Source of the DNA: a virus | Strand: one strand, 5' to 3' | IMG/VR virus record: IMGVR_UViG_3300021354_000033 | Coordinates: 1 to 25,731 of that record | Length of the DNA: 25,731 nucleotides | In this document: piece after piece, positions 1 through 8,445 of the stretch | How the letters are laid out: each line of letters opens with the position of its first letter | How positions within the stretch are numbered: the first letter of the stretch is position 1 | The notes under the pieces: model-generated | Databases searched by the model: none | Seen by the model: only the letters and a program-made list of their open reading frames with translations | What the model was told of the DNA's origin: nothing | Made by a program: the position numbers and the translations under genes

Positions 1-757
1 CAACAATTACAGGTTTTGTGCAATCAGCAAAATTTAAAATATTTGTAAAATAAGTAAATCCAACACCAGCAGTAAAATATTGCAATCCAACAATATATGT
101 TCCAGCAGGAATAATTAGTTTTCCACCGCCAGCAGCGTTAATAGCGGCGGCGGCAGCTTGAAAAGCTATAGTGTCGTTAGTTGATCCGTCACCTGTTGCA
201 CCAAAATCTTTTACAGAAATAGCTTCTTGAAGCTTGTTTTCAACGGTTCTTGATAATTTAGCCGTACCCGTTCCACTGCCTACACCAGTCGCCGTAAAAT
301 GAATACCAACGGTATTAGTTAAAGCACCGATAGCAACAAAGTCAGTAGTGCCTGTGGAAACAATTAAATAGATATCGCCAACTACAAAAGATCCTGCGGT
401 TAGGGTATACCCTTCCTCATACGCTATGGATGACGCGTCATTAACAATAACTACAGGTGGAGGCGCTTGAGTAGGAATGTTATCGTAAGACCCAATTTGA
501 ACATCATTAGCGTCTTTTAATAAAAATTTATACCCGTATCCATTATCTAACCAAACTTCACCGCCTGGTATACGCCCTGCCGCATCTAAAATAATAGGGT
601 TTGTATGGGCAGTTAAACCTGATACAGAAGTGTAGACAACAGCGGGCGTTGTTGTGCCGCTAGCATAAGTATATAACTTACCGCCTGTTAGTACATTGCC
701 ACTATTGTCAAAAAATTGCCAGCCAGCGCCAGCAAGGGGAGAAAGATTAACGGCCAT
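1..757 (-). CDS. Tailspike protein with pectate-lyase-like beta-helix (3' end outside window)
   Basis: The gene begins with ATG at 757 and reads leftwards off the window edge, so about 252 N-terminal residues are seen. The first ~95 residues (start MAVNLSPLAGAGWQFFDNSG, later a segment around LDAAGRIPGGEVWLD) look like the virion-anchoring domain found at the N-terminus of many podovirus tailspikes. At about residues 175-195 the motif VKDFGATGDGSTNDT appears, which is the typical entry into a right-handed parallel beta-helix of the pectate-lyase-3 type. Known spikes of this kind bind and often cleave surface polysaccharide; whether this one is an enzyme cannot be judged because the helix core lies outside. 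It is the last gene of the leftward virion operon, preceded by a GGAG-containing ribosome site. Identification as a spike is firm; the substrate is unknown. Confidence 0.8.
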   Translation of the reverse strand, partial: MAVNLSPLAGAGWQFFDNSGNVLTGGKLYTYASGTTTPAVVYTSVSGLTAHTNPIILDAAGRIPGGEVWLDNGYGYKFLLKDANDVQIGSYDNIPTQAPPPVVIVNDASSIAYEEGYTLTAGSFVVGDIYLIVSTGTTDFVAIGALTNTVGIHFTATGVGSGTGTAKLSRTVENKLQEAISVKDFGATGDGSTNDTIAFQAAAAAINAAGGGKLIIPAGTYIVGLQYFTAGVGFTYFTNILNFADCTKPVIV

Positions 758-780
758 AGATAGCTCCGGTGAAGGGTTTG

Positions 781-799
781 TTAAGCATTTTATGCTTAA
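781..799. other. Perfect 8-bp hairpin between the 66-aa gene and the tailspike
   Basis: TTAAGCAT and its reverse complement ATGCTTAA flank a 3-nt loop, within the 88-bp gap upstream of the tailspike. On the coding (minus) strand no T-run follows, so it is not an intrinsic terminator. It may be an mRNA processing or stability element; this is inference only. Confidence 0.4.
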
Positions 800-845
800 A
801 AAGAATAAGTGTCATCATTTGGTTAAAATTTTGTAATTAAACATA

Positions 846-1046
846 TTATTTCCAAGCTGCGGCACAAATGTCTTGTACTTGTTGTGGTTGCCCGCTTACA
901 TCAGCATCTTTTTCAAATGAAGTGCGATGATACTGCTTAGAAATCTCTACACCATCTTCCATGATGCGAGTAACTTCACGCACAAGGATTGTAAGGTTTT
1001 CGGTTACGGTAATTTGGTCTACTACTACTTCTTTAGTTAATGCCAT
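846..1046 (-). CDS. 66-aa conserved phage protein next to tail fibre
   Basis: A short protein starting MALTKEVVVDQITVTENL and ending CAAAWK. The pattern of an N-terminal beta-rich half followed by a YHRTSF..DADVSGQ segment and a short C-terminal helix is one I recall from small proteins encoded beside tail fibres in many phages; the function of that group is not known to me. The start at 1046 has AAAGGA about seven bases upstream on the coding strand. It sits between the long fibre and the tailspike in the same leftward operon, so a role in tail or adhesin assembly, or a minor virion part, is plausible by position only. No membrane segment or signal peptide is visible. Confidence 0.75.
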   Translation of the reverse strand: MALTKEVVVDQITVTENLTILVREVTRIMEDGVEISKQYHRTSFEKDADVSGQPQQVQDICAAAWK

Positions 1047-1080
1047 TGTAAATCCTTTCTGAATAGCGAATCCACGCTAA

Positions 1081-4000
1081 TTAAACAAAATAAGTAACGC
1101 CAAACGAAATTGCAGCAGTCGCTGTTATTGCTGAACTTCCGTAAATATTTGTGCCTGACACAAAACAAACAATTCCTTGATTAAAATTATTATCTACCGC
1201 ATTTCCAACAACAGGGCCGCCAGCAGCCGAAAATGGTAGCGAACCAGCTAATATTGCGGGTGCGCCGCCTGTAAAAGCTACGCTTGTACTTCCTAATACT
1301 TGTCCTCTTGCTACTACCATTCTTCCAATTTTTGTATATGTGCCGCTAGAGCTAAATGTTCCAACAACCGTAAGATTACCGCCTTGTGTCGGTGTCCAAG
1401 TACCTTCTTCATAATCGTCTAATGTATTTGCATCAGTAGAAGCAGATTGGGTTGCTGGGAAAGCTATGCCAGTACCAGCACTTAATGTTCCACCTTGTAA
1501 TGCAAAGGTTTGCGCTGTTTTAGTAGAAGCAACAATATTTCCTTGACCATCGCTTAAAACTACAAAGTTAGAGCCTGTAGCAGATATAGGAGCGGCTGAA
1601 CCTTGATAACTACCTAAAATTACATTGTATGTACCTGTAGTTACGCCATACCCTGATTGATAACCATAATAAGAATTTCCTGTACTTGCGCCTGATTGTG
1701 TATAACCAGCTTGGTATCCTACAGCGGTATTGTAAGATGCTGTGGTGTTGGAGTAAAGGGCTGTAGCACCTAATGCTGTATTGTAAGCACCTGAAGTAGT
1801 TAATCTACCAGCGTAAGCACCTATAAAAGCGTTGTCAGAACCAGTAGTATTTTGACCGCTACCAGCACCAAAGAAAGCATTTTCAGCACCAGTTTGATTG
1901 CTTAATCCAGCTTGATAGCCCATGCCCGTGTTAGAACTAGCAGTCGTATTTCCTTGTAATGCTTGGACACCAACGGCTGAATTATTAGTACCGCTTGTGT
2001 TGTACCGCAAAGCATAAGTGCCAATAGCTACTAAATTAGCCCCTATTGAATTAGTATAACCAGCCTGATAACCTAAAGCATCTATACCACCGCTAGTTGT
2101 GCTATACCCAGCTTGATAACCTACGGCTGTGCTGTTAGATGCGGTATTTGCTTGAAGTGCTTGAACTCCAACAGCCACATTGTAACTACCAGTTAAATTG
2201 GTAATTAAAGCATTGACCCCCAAAGCCGAATTGTAAGAACCTGAAGTCACATTCCGAATTGCTTGTGCGCCTACGCCAGTATTGTAAGTATTTGCGCCTG
2301 ACCCATAAACTGCTTGGTATCCAACAGCCGTATTTAAGTCACTTGTGCCACCACTATATGCTTGATAACCAATAGCAGTATTGTAAGCACCCGTTGAATT
2401 TGAGTTTATTGCTTGTAGCCCCAAAGCCGTATTTGTGCTGACAGAGCCACTACCTTTACCTACTTTTAAACCTGAAATAGAAGCATCATTAGCTGTAGTA
2501 AGTGTTGTGCCGTTAAAGGTTAGGTTGGCAGAATCAGTTAATAAACCACCAGTAGTAGCATAAGTTACACGGCCTGTAGTAAGCCCCGAATTGGTCAATG
2601 ATGTAAATGTTCCAGCAGCAGGAGTTGTTGCACCTACCGTACCGTTAATATTAATGCTTGCAGTACCAGTAAGGTTGGTAACTGTTCCGCTAGACGGCGT
2701 ACCCAAAGCACCACCATTGACGACAAATGCGCCAGCACTACCCGTATTAACGCCGAGAGCTGTTACAACCCCTGTTCCTGTGGTAATCGTGCTTGGTGCT
2801 ACTCCTGCACCACCGCCAATTACTAAAGAATTAGCCGCCAAAACCGCAGAAGTTGCCCAAGTTGTAGCACTAGAAAAATAAGGAATACCACCTGAAGTAC
2901 CAGCTACAGTTAAAGCTAAAGTGCCTGAAGTTGTAATTGGTGAGCCGCTTACAGAAATAATACCGCCCGTAAATGATTGGGCTACGCTAGTAACAGTTCC
3001 AGTAGTAGGAGTAGACCATTGTGGGGCAGTAGCACCAGCATTGACTGTTAATACTTGACCCGCTGTACCAATAGCTAGTCTTGTACCAGCACCGCTTGTA
3101 CCACCATAAAGGACATCACCAGCCGTAGTTAATGGGCTTAATGCGTTAAATGCTGCACTTGCGGTAGTTTGTCCTGTACCGCCATTAAGTATCGGTAAAG
3201 CTGTTCCTGAATAACTAATTGCTAAAGTACCGCTAGTAGTTATTGGGCTACCTGATACGCTTAAAAAGCTAGGTACAGTTGCAGCTACGCTAGTAACCGT
3301 TCCCTGTGGGTTTGCGGCAGTTGTAATACTTGTTACACGACCATAAGTATCAACCGTGATTACAGGTATTAATGTAGCCGAACCAGTAGTACCAGCAGTA
3401 ACAATCCCCGAAGTCAAATTAATTGTTGGTATTGCAGATGTACCGCCTACAGTCAATGTAGTAGAGGTAATAGAAGTTACGGTTCCACTACCTTTACCAT
3501 TAAATGTATTCCAGTCGGTAGATGTCAAATAACCGCTAACAGAAGTAGTTGCGGCTGCCATGCTAATTGCTGGCGTAGTGCCACCGCTTGAAACAACGGG
3601 CGCTGTGCCTGTAACTGAAGTTACAGTGCCACCGCTAGATGGGCTAGTATTGGTAATGGTGAAGTTAGGGTAAGTTCCGCTAGTGCTGATACCTGTGCCA
3701 GCCGTTAAAGATACGGTTTGGTCAGGAGCAGTATTGGTAATAGTTAGAGTACCGCTAGTAGTAATAGGACTTCCTGATACGCTAATGCCTGTTCCTGCTG
3801 TAGCTGCTACTGAAGTCACCGTACCTGTATTACCTGTTAGCAAGACTCCATTAGCCGTTACTGTGTTTGCAAAAGTAGCCTTTGCGTCTTGGTCAATTGT
3901 AAGAGCAACAGTTTGAGTAATAGTAGTGTTAGGCGTAACATAAAATAAAGCTTTTGTACCCCTAGCTATAGCGCTCCAATTTTCTGTAGCTACACCTTCA

Positions 4001-5274
4001 TAAGAAGCTTGTGGGTATCCGCTTGAAGAAGTTGTGCCATAGCCAGCTAATTCAAATTTACCTAAACTATCTCCGCTAAGCGGTGCTTGCGGTGCAGCAA
4101 AAGTGCCACGAAACTTGGCAACACGCATAGAAGAACTGCTTGCATTGCTTGAATAACCACGAATACCTATGCGAGAAGTAGAATTGTTATCACCATAAGC
4201 TCGCAACAAAATATCAGGTACGGCAGTTGAATTAAGGCCTAAATGGGCAATATTAGTAACTGTTTGTGCGTTTAAATCTATTGCGCTACTAGCACCTGTA
4301 TACGGAATATAAGTGCTAGATAATGAAGGAATATCTGCCGCAACAATAGCTCTAAAAATTGGAACGCCCGCAGATCCATTAGGCGCGGCTAAGAAATAAT
4401 TAGCAGTTTTGCTTGCATAAGGGTTGAGCGTATCGCCGTAAGCCGTAGCCAAACTGATTGCAGGGGTTGTACCACCGCTAGATACAACAGGGCTTGTGCC
4501 AGTAACGCTTGTGACAGTACCGCCGGATGATGGGGCGGTATTGGTAATAGTAAAGCTAGGGTAAGTACCAGTAACGCTAATACCTGTTCCGTTAGACAGA
4601 ACAACCGTTTGGTCAGGCAAAGTATTAGTAATCGTAATAGCACCCGCGCCATTAGTGATGCCAATAGCCGTACCAGCAGTTAAAGTAGCTTTAGTAAGGG
4701 TATTGCCTGTAGTATTGCCAATCAGCAATTGACCATTAGTAAAACTAGTTTGACCTGTACCACCATAGCCTGTACCGATGGTAGTTGCGTTCCAAGTACC
4801 TACAGTTAGCGTTCCAACGCCTGTAATACCTGTGTAAGAACCTGAAATACGAGCCGTATCAATCGTACCGCTGATAATCTGACTAGCGTCAATAGCAATG
4901 TTGACATCTTGGGCAAACACCAAAGTGCCATGTACATCAACGGTGAACTGACCTACTTTGCTTGCAGAACCATAAGTGCCAGGCGTTACGCCTGAATTGC
5001 CAATGGCTAAGGTAACTGTACCTGTACCATAAGTAATCGTGATTCCATTACCGACTAGCGTAGTAGGCTCAAATACATTATTAGCGTTGCCAATGATTAA
5101 CTGATGGTTGCCAATCGTATCTAAACCTGTACCACCCTTATTAACGGGGACTACACCAGTGCCAGTAAAACCATAGATATTCCAAAAGAACCGATACCAT
5201 TCAGTCGTCATCCCGTTAGTGTCGGGATAAATCAGCGGTACTTTAGCTGACGGAAGAAGGGTAATATTAGACAT
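1081..5274 (-). CDS. Long tail fibre with YadA-head-like repeats (1397 aa)
   Basis: A 1397-residue Gly/Ser/Thr/Ala/Asn-rich fibre. The N-terminal ~50 residues (MSNITLLPSAKVPLIYP, then TEWYRFFWNIYG and a GGTG motif) resemble the virion-attachment start of phage fibres. Residues ~50-900 are low-complexity beta repeats with six GTVTSV/I motifs and several GGTGQT or VVSSGGTTPAIS units. Residues ~936-1221 hold about 17 short repeats of the type NTAVGYQA, the pattern of YadA/trimeric-autotransporter head (left-handed beta-roll). The last ~110 residues start DDYEEGTWTPTQGG, a segment seen at the C-terminal tip of other phage fibres, and are probably the receptor-binding end. It is very likely a homotrimer. 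Its start codon overlaps the stop of the gp10-like gene (TAATG), so it is translationally coupled to tail genes. Receptor unknown. Confidence 0.88.
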   Translation of the reverse strand: MSNITLLPSAKVPLIYPDTNGMTTEWYRFFWNIYGFTGTGVVPVNKGGTGLDTIGNHQLIIGNANNVFEPTTLVGNGITITYGTGTVTLAIGNSGVTPGTYGSASKVGQFTVDVHGTLVFAQDVNIAIDASQIISGTIDTARISGSYTGITGVGTLTVGTWNATTIGTGYGGTGQTSFTNGQLLIGNTTGNTLTKATLTAGTAIGITNGAGAITITNTLPDQTVVLSNGTGISVTGTYPSFTITNTAPSSGGTVTSVTGTSPVVSSGGTTPAISLATAYGDTLNPYASKTANYFLAAPNGSAGVPIFRAIVAADIPSLSSTYIPYTGASSAIDLNAQTVTNIAHLGLNSTAVPDILLRAYGDNNSTSRIGIRGYSSNASSSSMRVAKFRGTFAAPQAPLSGDSLGKFELAGYGTTSSSGYPQASYEGVATENWSAIARGTKALFYVTPNTTITQTVALTIDQDAKATFANTVTANGVLLTGNTGTVTSVAATAGTGISVSGSPITTSGTLTITNTAPDQTVSLTAGTGISTSGTYPNFTITNTSPSSGGTVTSVTGTAPVVSSGGTTPAISMAAATTSVSGYLTSTDWNTFNGKGSGTVTSITSTTLTVGGTSAIPTINLTSGIVTAGTTGSATLIPVITVDTYGRVTSITTAANPQGTVTSVAATVPSFLSVSGSPITTSGTLAISYSGTALPILNGGTGQTTASAAFNALSPLTTAGDVLYGGTSGAGTRLAIGTAGQVLTVNAGATAPQWSTPTTGTVTSVAQSFTGGIISVSGSPITTSGTLALTVAGTSGGIPYFSSATTWATSAVLAANSLVIGGGAGVAPSTITTGTGVVTALGVNTGSAGAFVVNGGALGTPSSGTVTNLTGTASININGTVGATTPAAGTFTSLTNSGLTTGRVTYATTGGLLTDSANLTFNGTTLTTANDASISGLKVGKGSGSVSTNTALGLQAINSNSTGAYNTAIGYQAYSGGTSDLNTAVGYQAVYGSGANTYNTGVGAQAIRNVTSGSYNSALGVNALITNLTGSYNVAVGVQALQANTASNSTAVGYQAGYSTTSGGIDALGYQAGYTNSIGANLVAIGTYALRYNTSGTNNSAVGVQALQGNTTASSNTGMGYQAGLSNQTGAENAFFGAGSGQNTTGSDNAFIGAYAGRLTTSGAYNTALGATALYSNTTASYNTAVGYQAGYTQSGASTGNSYYGYQSGYGVTTGTYNVILGSYQGSAAPISATGSNFVVLSDGQGNIVASTKTAQTFALQGGTLSAGTGIAFPATQSASTDANTLDDYEEGTWTPTQGGNLTVVGTFSSSGTYTKIGRMVVARGQVLGSTSVAFTGGAPAILAGSLPFSAAGGPVVGNAVDNNFNQGIVCFVSGTNIYGSSAITATAAISFGVTYFV
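1610..2470 (-). repeat. YadA-head-like repeat block inside the tail fibre gene
   Basis: About 17 imperfect coding repeats of roughly 13-20 codons, each centred on N-x-A-hydrophobic-G-hydrophobic-Q-A (for example NTAIGYQA, NTAVGYQA, NSAVGVQA). On the DNA level the repeats share the stretch tgataacc/ttggtatcc with nearby tgtattgtaagc, so unequal recombination could change their number. Confidence 0.75.
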
Positions 5275-6713
5275 TAGCTATTTGTACCGTTTAGGAATAG
5301 CTCTGCGCCTACGATTACTGTTTTGGTAGGGTCTGTACCCGACACTTCATAAATGCGGTCACGGAGCTTTGTAGTCATTCCTAGACGCCTCCAAATAGCA
5401 CGATAGCCGTACTCACCGATCTTACCCATTGAAATCCAATGTTCATTAGACCATGTATGACCACCATCATCAGACCAACGAAGCATTACCTGTGGGTCTT
5501 GCCCTTGGCCTAAATTCAATCCCACGCCTGATTCACAAGTCAACTGAAGGGTGTGCTGGGCGGTACGTTTAAGATTGTTTTGATTAGCAGGTAATGGGCG
5601 CCATGAACGAAGCCACTTTTGAATTGCACCATTGTCAGCATAAACATCAAGGTCAAAAGCGTATAAATTGCCGTTTTCGTAATCGCCGATAACCGTTTCG
5701 CTATTAAAGTTCATTTGGCATTGACCACGATTGCGCTTAAATGAACCATTGAGCCAACTTGCCCGTTCATGCCAAGCACCGGTAGCTACGTCATAAACCC
5801 AAGTCTTATCGGCGGTAGGAAAGTTCAATACATAGAAAGCATGGCCTTCTTGTTGGTAGGTATACGCTATTGCATCGCTAATATCGCCATATTGTTGAAT
5901 GGCATACTCTACGGCATGGGTAGATACACGTTTGCCTGTATAACCTTGATTACGATACACAATACCGTAGCCACGAGGATCAGCGCCGAGCCAAAATATG
6001 CTGTTATCGAGTTTAGCAATAGAAAACGGAGCCAAGCAACCAATTTCATTGTATGCGCCTTGAATGGGGGCTAAAGGAAAAGGAATTACAGCCGCATCGT
6101 ACCAAACCTCAGTTGTACCCTGTCCAAATACCCAAACTTCACGGTTATTGGATACAACGGCTATAACTTGGTCGGGAGAGCTTTCAGCAGCGCCAAAAGC
6201 CAAAGGATTGATAGACGTAGCATTAAAAATGTCTGTTACCCAAATAATCTGCGTATTGGGTTGATTAAAGGCAAAGTAACCATCAATGTAACAAACGGTA
6301 GCGGCGCCAGCAAAGTCAGGATCAGTAATTTTTTCAAATGTATTGGTTGACTCGGTGTAAACGTAAGCATCAGGATTACACGCTAAAAATATTTGCGTAC
6401 CGCTATCAGCAATAGACACTGGGCCAGTACCGCTGACAGTGCCTAGAAGCGTGTAAGTATAGTCAGTCTGAATCTTATAGAATTTATTGCCTGATACGAC
6501 ATAAGCATCGGTACCGCCTGTCGAATGAGTCCAAAGTCCACGGATGGGGCCTGTGCCAATCGTAGCTAAAAGACGTAAGCCTGGGGCGCGGTTAAGAAAA
6601 CCCCCGGTTTGACCACCTTCGGGAATGGCTTCAGGAAAGAGGTTTATGCACCTATTGTCAGCGGCATTTACGCTACGGGCAACATAAGCTTGGCCTAAAA
6701 TCGGCGTCTGCAT
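5274..6713 (-). CDS. P22 gp10-like packaged-DNA stabilisation protein (tail hub)
   Basis: A 479-aa protein whose N-terminus (MQTPILGQAYVARSVNAADN, then CINLFPEAIP, GFLNRAPGLRLL, GPIRGLW) has the layout of the P22 gp10 family, known as packaged DNA stabilisation protein or tail hub/nozzle. P22 gp10 is about 472 aa, so the length fits. In P22, gp10 hexamers close the portal channel below gp4 and carry the tailspikes. Repeated short beta segments with aromatic residues run through the middle, consistent with a beta-propeller body. The C-terminal part has WRRLGMTTKLRDRIYEVSGTD, seen in related phage proteins. The start overlaps the stop of the gp4-like gene by one base (TAATG), and the fibre gene is coupled in the same way downstream. 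Confidence 0.88.
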   Translation of the reverse strand: MQTPILGQAYVARSVNAADNRCINLFPEAIPEGGQTGGFLNRAPGLRLLATIGTGPIRGLWTHSTGGTDAYVVSGNKFYKIQTDYTYTLLGTVSGTGPVSIADSGTQIFLACNPDAYVYTESTNTFEKITDPDFAGAATVCYIDGYFAFNQPNTQIIWVTDIFNATSINPLAFGAAESSPDQVIAVVSNNREVWVFGQGTTEVWYDAAVIPFPLAPIQGAYNEIGCLAPFSIAKLDNSIFWLGADPRGYGIVYRNQGYTGKRVSTHAVEYAIQQYGDISDAIAYTYQQEGHAFYVLNFPTADKTWVYDVATGAWHERASWLNGSFKRNRGQCQMNFNSETVIGDYENGNLYAFDLDVYADNGAIQKWLRSWRPLPANQNNLKRTAQHTLQLTCESGVGLNLGQGQDPQVMLRWSDDGGHTWSNEHWISMGKIGEYGYRAIWRRLGMTTKLRDRIYEVSGTDPTKTVIVGAELFLNGTNS

Positions 6714-7426
6714 TAGTAGTTACCGGCAAAGATGTTAAAGCGTTGACGAGTAGCCACAATGCTGTAAGGCAAGGACATGATATCGTCAGGATTATTAATT
6801 CTTTTAAGATTGCGTTTAGAAGTCATTGCAATACGAGCCACATTAGGCGGTGGCTCAACACCAAATTCGTTAGCAATTTCACAAGCCAAATTGTATTTAA
6901 ACGCTCTTAAATAGCCTGGTGGAAAAGTTAATGAAGTTGAAAGACTAGCAGGTTTATCTAATTCAGTAACTGAAATAAAGTGCCATTCCAATGCTTTTGT
7001 AGGCACTGGGTACACATACATATCAATATTAGGGTAATCCATGTTGATCCACATGACTTGTGGATAAGTGGAAGTTACCGTTTTAACCGCAATACCATCG
7101 TATTGTTGTTGGTTAATGATCTTAATACCAAACGAAATGCCGTTGGTCGGGTCTTTAAAATAAGTTGCATCGTCCACTAAAATAGGACGATTACCGACAA
7201 AATCACCTGTTGGGCCAAGTGTTCTATGAATTAGATTAGGTAGCCAAGTAAAGACTTGATCTTGGGTAGAAAAGACAGATAAACGCTCAGTATTCCATGA
7301 ATCAATCATTTGATTCAAAGCGTTAAGGGAATCTTGGGCAGTAGCAGCAGAAGGCGTTTCAGCCTCGGCGAGCATCCCGATTAAGCGTAATGCTCCGTTA
7401 ATTTGGTCGGCGGCTGTGGTTGCCAT
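6713..7426 (-). CDS. P22 gp4-like tail accessory factor (head completion protein)
   Basis: A 237-aa protein of mostly helical character. The N-terminus (ATTAADQINGALRLIGMLA, then ETPSAATAQDSLNALNQMID and SWNTE) is the standard start of the P22 tail accessory factor gp4 family, which forms a ring of 12 under the portal and begins tail assembly. P22 gp4 is about 166 aa; this longer form of roughly 200-240 aa is usual for distant relatives. A second recognisable block is PPGYLRAFKYNLACEIANEF. P22 gp4 also has a reported peptidoglycan-hydrolase activity; I see no catalytic motif that would show it here. GGAG lies seven bases before the ATG at 7426, and the gp10-like gene is translationally coupled downstream. 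Confidence 0.85.
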   Translation of the reverse strand: MATTAADQINGALRLIGMLAEAETPSAATAQDSLNALNQMIDSWNTERLSVFSTQDQVFTWLPNLIHRTLGPTGDFVGNRPILVDDATYFKDPTNGISFGIKIINQQQYDGIAVKTVTSTYPQVMWINMDYPNIDMYVYPVPTKALEWHFISVTELDKPASLSTSLTFPPGYLRAFKYNLACEIANEFGVEPPPNVARIAMTSKRNLKRINNPDDIMSLPYSIVATRQRFNIFAGNY

Positions 7427-7435
7427 AACAACTCC

Positions 7436-7639
7436 TTACTCTGCGGTTTTACGACGTCTTTTTACTTCCAGTGTATTAACAGGAGCCGCAATCACTTCTT
7501 CTACTACTTCAGCTACAGGTTCTGGTTGCGTATCCAGTTCGTAGCGTTTCCAACCATGCGTTTCATCGTGTTCTGCTTCTTGATCCATTGTAGCCACTTT
7601 AGTACCGTGAATGGGATGTTTCAAATAGATAACAGGCAT
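7436..7639 (-). CDS. 67-aa hypothetical protein, coupled to the 56-aa gene
   Basis: Starts MPVIYLKHPIHGTKVATMD and ends in a basic RRRKTAE tail after an acidic, valine-rich stretch (residues ~38-57). The N-terminal LKHPIHGTKVA..DQEAEHDE..GW segment resembles a motif I recall from small phage proteins located between head and tail genes, of unknown function. The ribosome site is weak, and the ATG lies three bases after the stop of the upstream 56-aa gene, so translation is probably coupled. By position (between coat-associated genes and the head completion protein) it may be a minor head-tail joining component. I cannot name a function. Confidence 0.65.
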   Translation of the reverse strand: MPVIYLKHPIHGTKVATMDQEAEHDETHGWKRYELDTQPEPVAEVVEEVIAAPVNTLEVKRRRKTAE

Positions 7640-7642
7640 ATT

Positions 7643-7813
7643 TTACTCAGGTTGTATAACTTCGGGTTCTAATTCGGGTTGATCTAAACGATCAATTAAC
7701 ATTTTATACGAAGAAATGGTGGCCTGAGCCTGAATCAAGAAGGTTTGCGCCTTCTTAGATTCATTCTCAAGGTCAGAGATTTCAGACAGCAAAAACTCTT
7801 TACTAATTTGCAT
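7643..7813 (-). CDS. 56-aa coiled-coil hypothetical protein
   Basis: A short ORF translated by hand: it starts MQISKEFLLSEISDLENESK and ends ELEPEVIQPE. The ATG at 7813 overlaps the stop of the 195-aa gene in a TAATG arrangement, and the TAA at 7645-7643 is three bases before the next start, so it fills the gap between neighbours exactly, which is good support for its being real. Residues ~4-43 show a heptad-like pattern of Leu/Ile (F7, L8, I12, L15, then L26, I27, I33, M38, L39, I40) and would form a helical coiled coil; the last 12 residues are Pro/Glu-rich and disordered. Small coiled-coil proteins occur in phage head operons as assembly factors or chaperones. The function is unknown. Confidence 0.7.
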   Translation of the reverse strand: MQISKEFLLSEISDLENESKKAQTFLIQAQATISSYKMLIDRLDQPELEPEVIQPE

Positions 7814-8400
7814 TACGCATCAGAAACCATAATGTAGTAAGCCGTACCAGCGCTATCTACAATTTTGATTTTATGACTTAACGCTGCGCTGCCTTTAACT
7901 GTTACCAAAGCTGCTGGTACGTTAAACAAGTTAGCAACAGTACCAGTACCGCTATTGGTAAAACGGATAAACGAAGCGTTTGTCCATGTACCGCCAGAAG
8001 CAAAGTTACTATCAGCTTGAATTGCCGCTAAAGTACCGCCTGGGTTAGTTGATGTACCACCCAAAGTAGCACGGAGAGCATTACCTGCTCCAGATACAGT
8101 TGATGTGCCATCAATTTCAAGTGAAATATGTGCGCCGTTTACGGTACCAGCAGGAGCAACAGCACCCGAACCAGTAGCAATAGAAGTGAAAGCGCGCAAA
8201 GTTTCGCCTGAACCTGTGGAGGTAAAGATTAGCTTGTTGTAAGAAAGACGGGTATCGCCATTGGTAGCTGAAGTCGTTGCATAAGCGCTAGTTACATTAG
8301 ATGAAGTGGTTACAGCGATTGGCTGAGCACTTGTACCTACTGCATAGCTCTCTAGCAAAGGATCAGAATACGCAACACCGATGGGCTTGGTATTAGGCAT
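7813..8400 (-). CDS. 195-aa probable virion (decoration-type) protein
   Basis: The protein is Gly/Ala/Ser/Thr-rich with almost no charged residues, typical of an all-beta surface protein. It starts MPNTKPIGVAYSDPLLESYA and has strand-like segments such as LSYNKLIFTST, AHISLEIDG and FIRFTNSG, ending KIKIVDSAGTAYYIMVSDA. It lies between coat and the head completion protein, has AAAGGAAT upstream of the ATG, and is preceded by a GC-rich hairpin (8413-8438) that may lower its expression relative to the 131-aa protein. A capsid decoration protein or head fibre is the most likely role. No family is recognised with confidence. Confidence 0.7.
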   Translation of the reverse strand: MPNTKPIGVAYSDPLLESYAVGTSAQPIAVTTSSNVTSAYATTSATNGDTRLSYNKLIFTSTGSGETLRAFTSIATGSGAVAPAGTVNGAHISLEIDGTSTVSGAGNALRATLGGTSTNPGGTLAAIQADSNFASGGTWTNASFIRFTNSGTGTVANLFNVPAALVTVKGSAALSHKIKIVDSAGTAYYIMVSDA

Positions 8401-8412
8401 AATTTATTCCTT

Positions 8413-8438
8413 TAAAAGTCCCGCCCCGAAGGGCGGGG
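8413..8438 (-). terminator. GC-rich TTCG hairpin, probable weak terminator or attenuator
   Basis: On the minus strand a 7-bp stem CCCGCCC / GGGCGGG closes a TTCG tetraloop and is followed by ACTTTTAAAGG. The U-tract is short (4 T), and the tract runs into the ribosome site of the 195-aa gene. It would be a partial terminator or an mRNA 3'-end protector for the transcript of the 131-aa gene. Confidence 0.6.
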
Positions 8439-8445
8439 AATTACA

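Noticed and set aside
2591-2881. Plus-strand frame of 96 codons rich in Val/Pro/Ala
   Set aside because: Antisense shadow of the repetitive fibre gene; composition reflects the fibre repeats.
7059-7067. Perfect DnaA-box-like TGTGGATAA
   Set aside because: Single copy in the middle of the gp4-like coding sequence; expected by chance and not near any repeat cluster.
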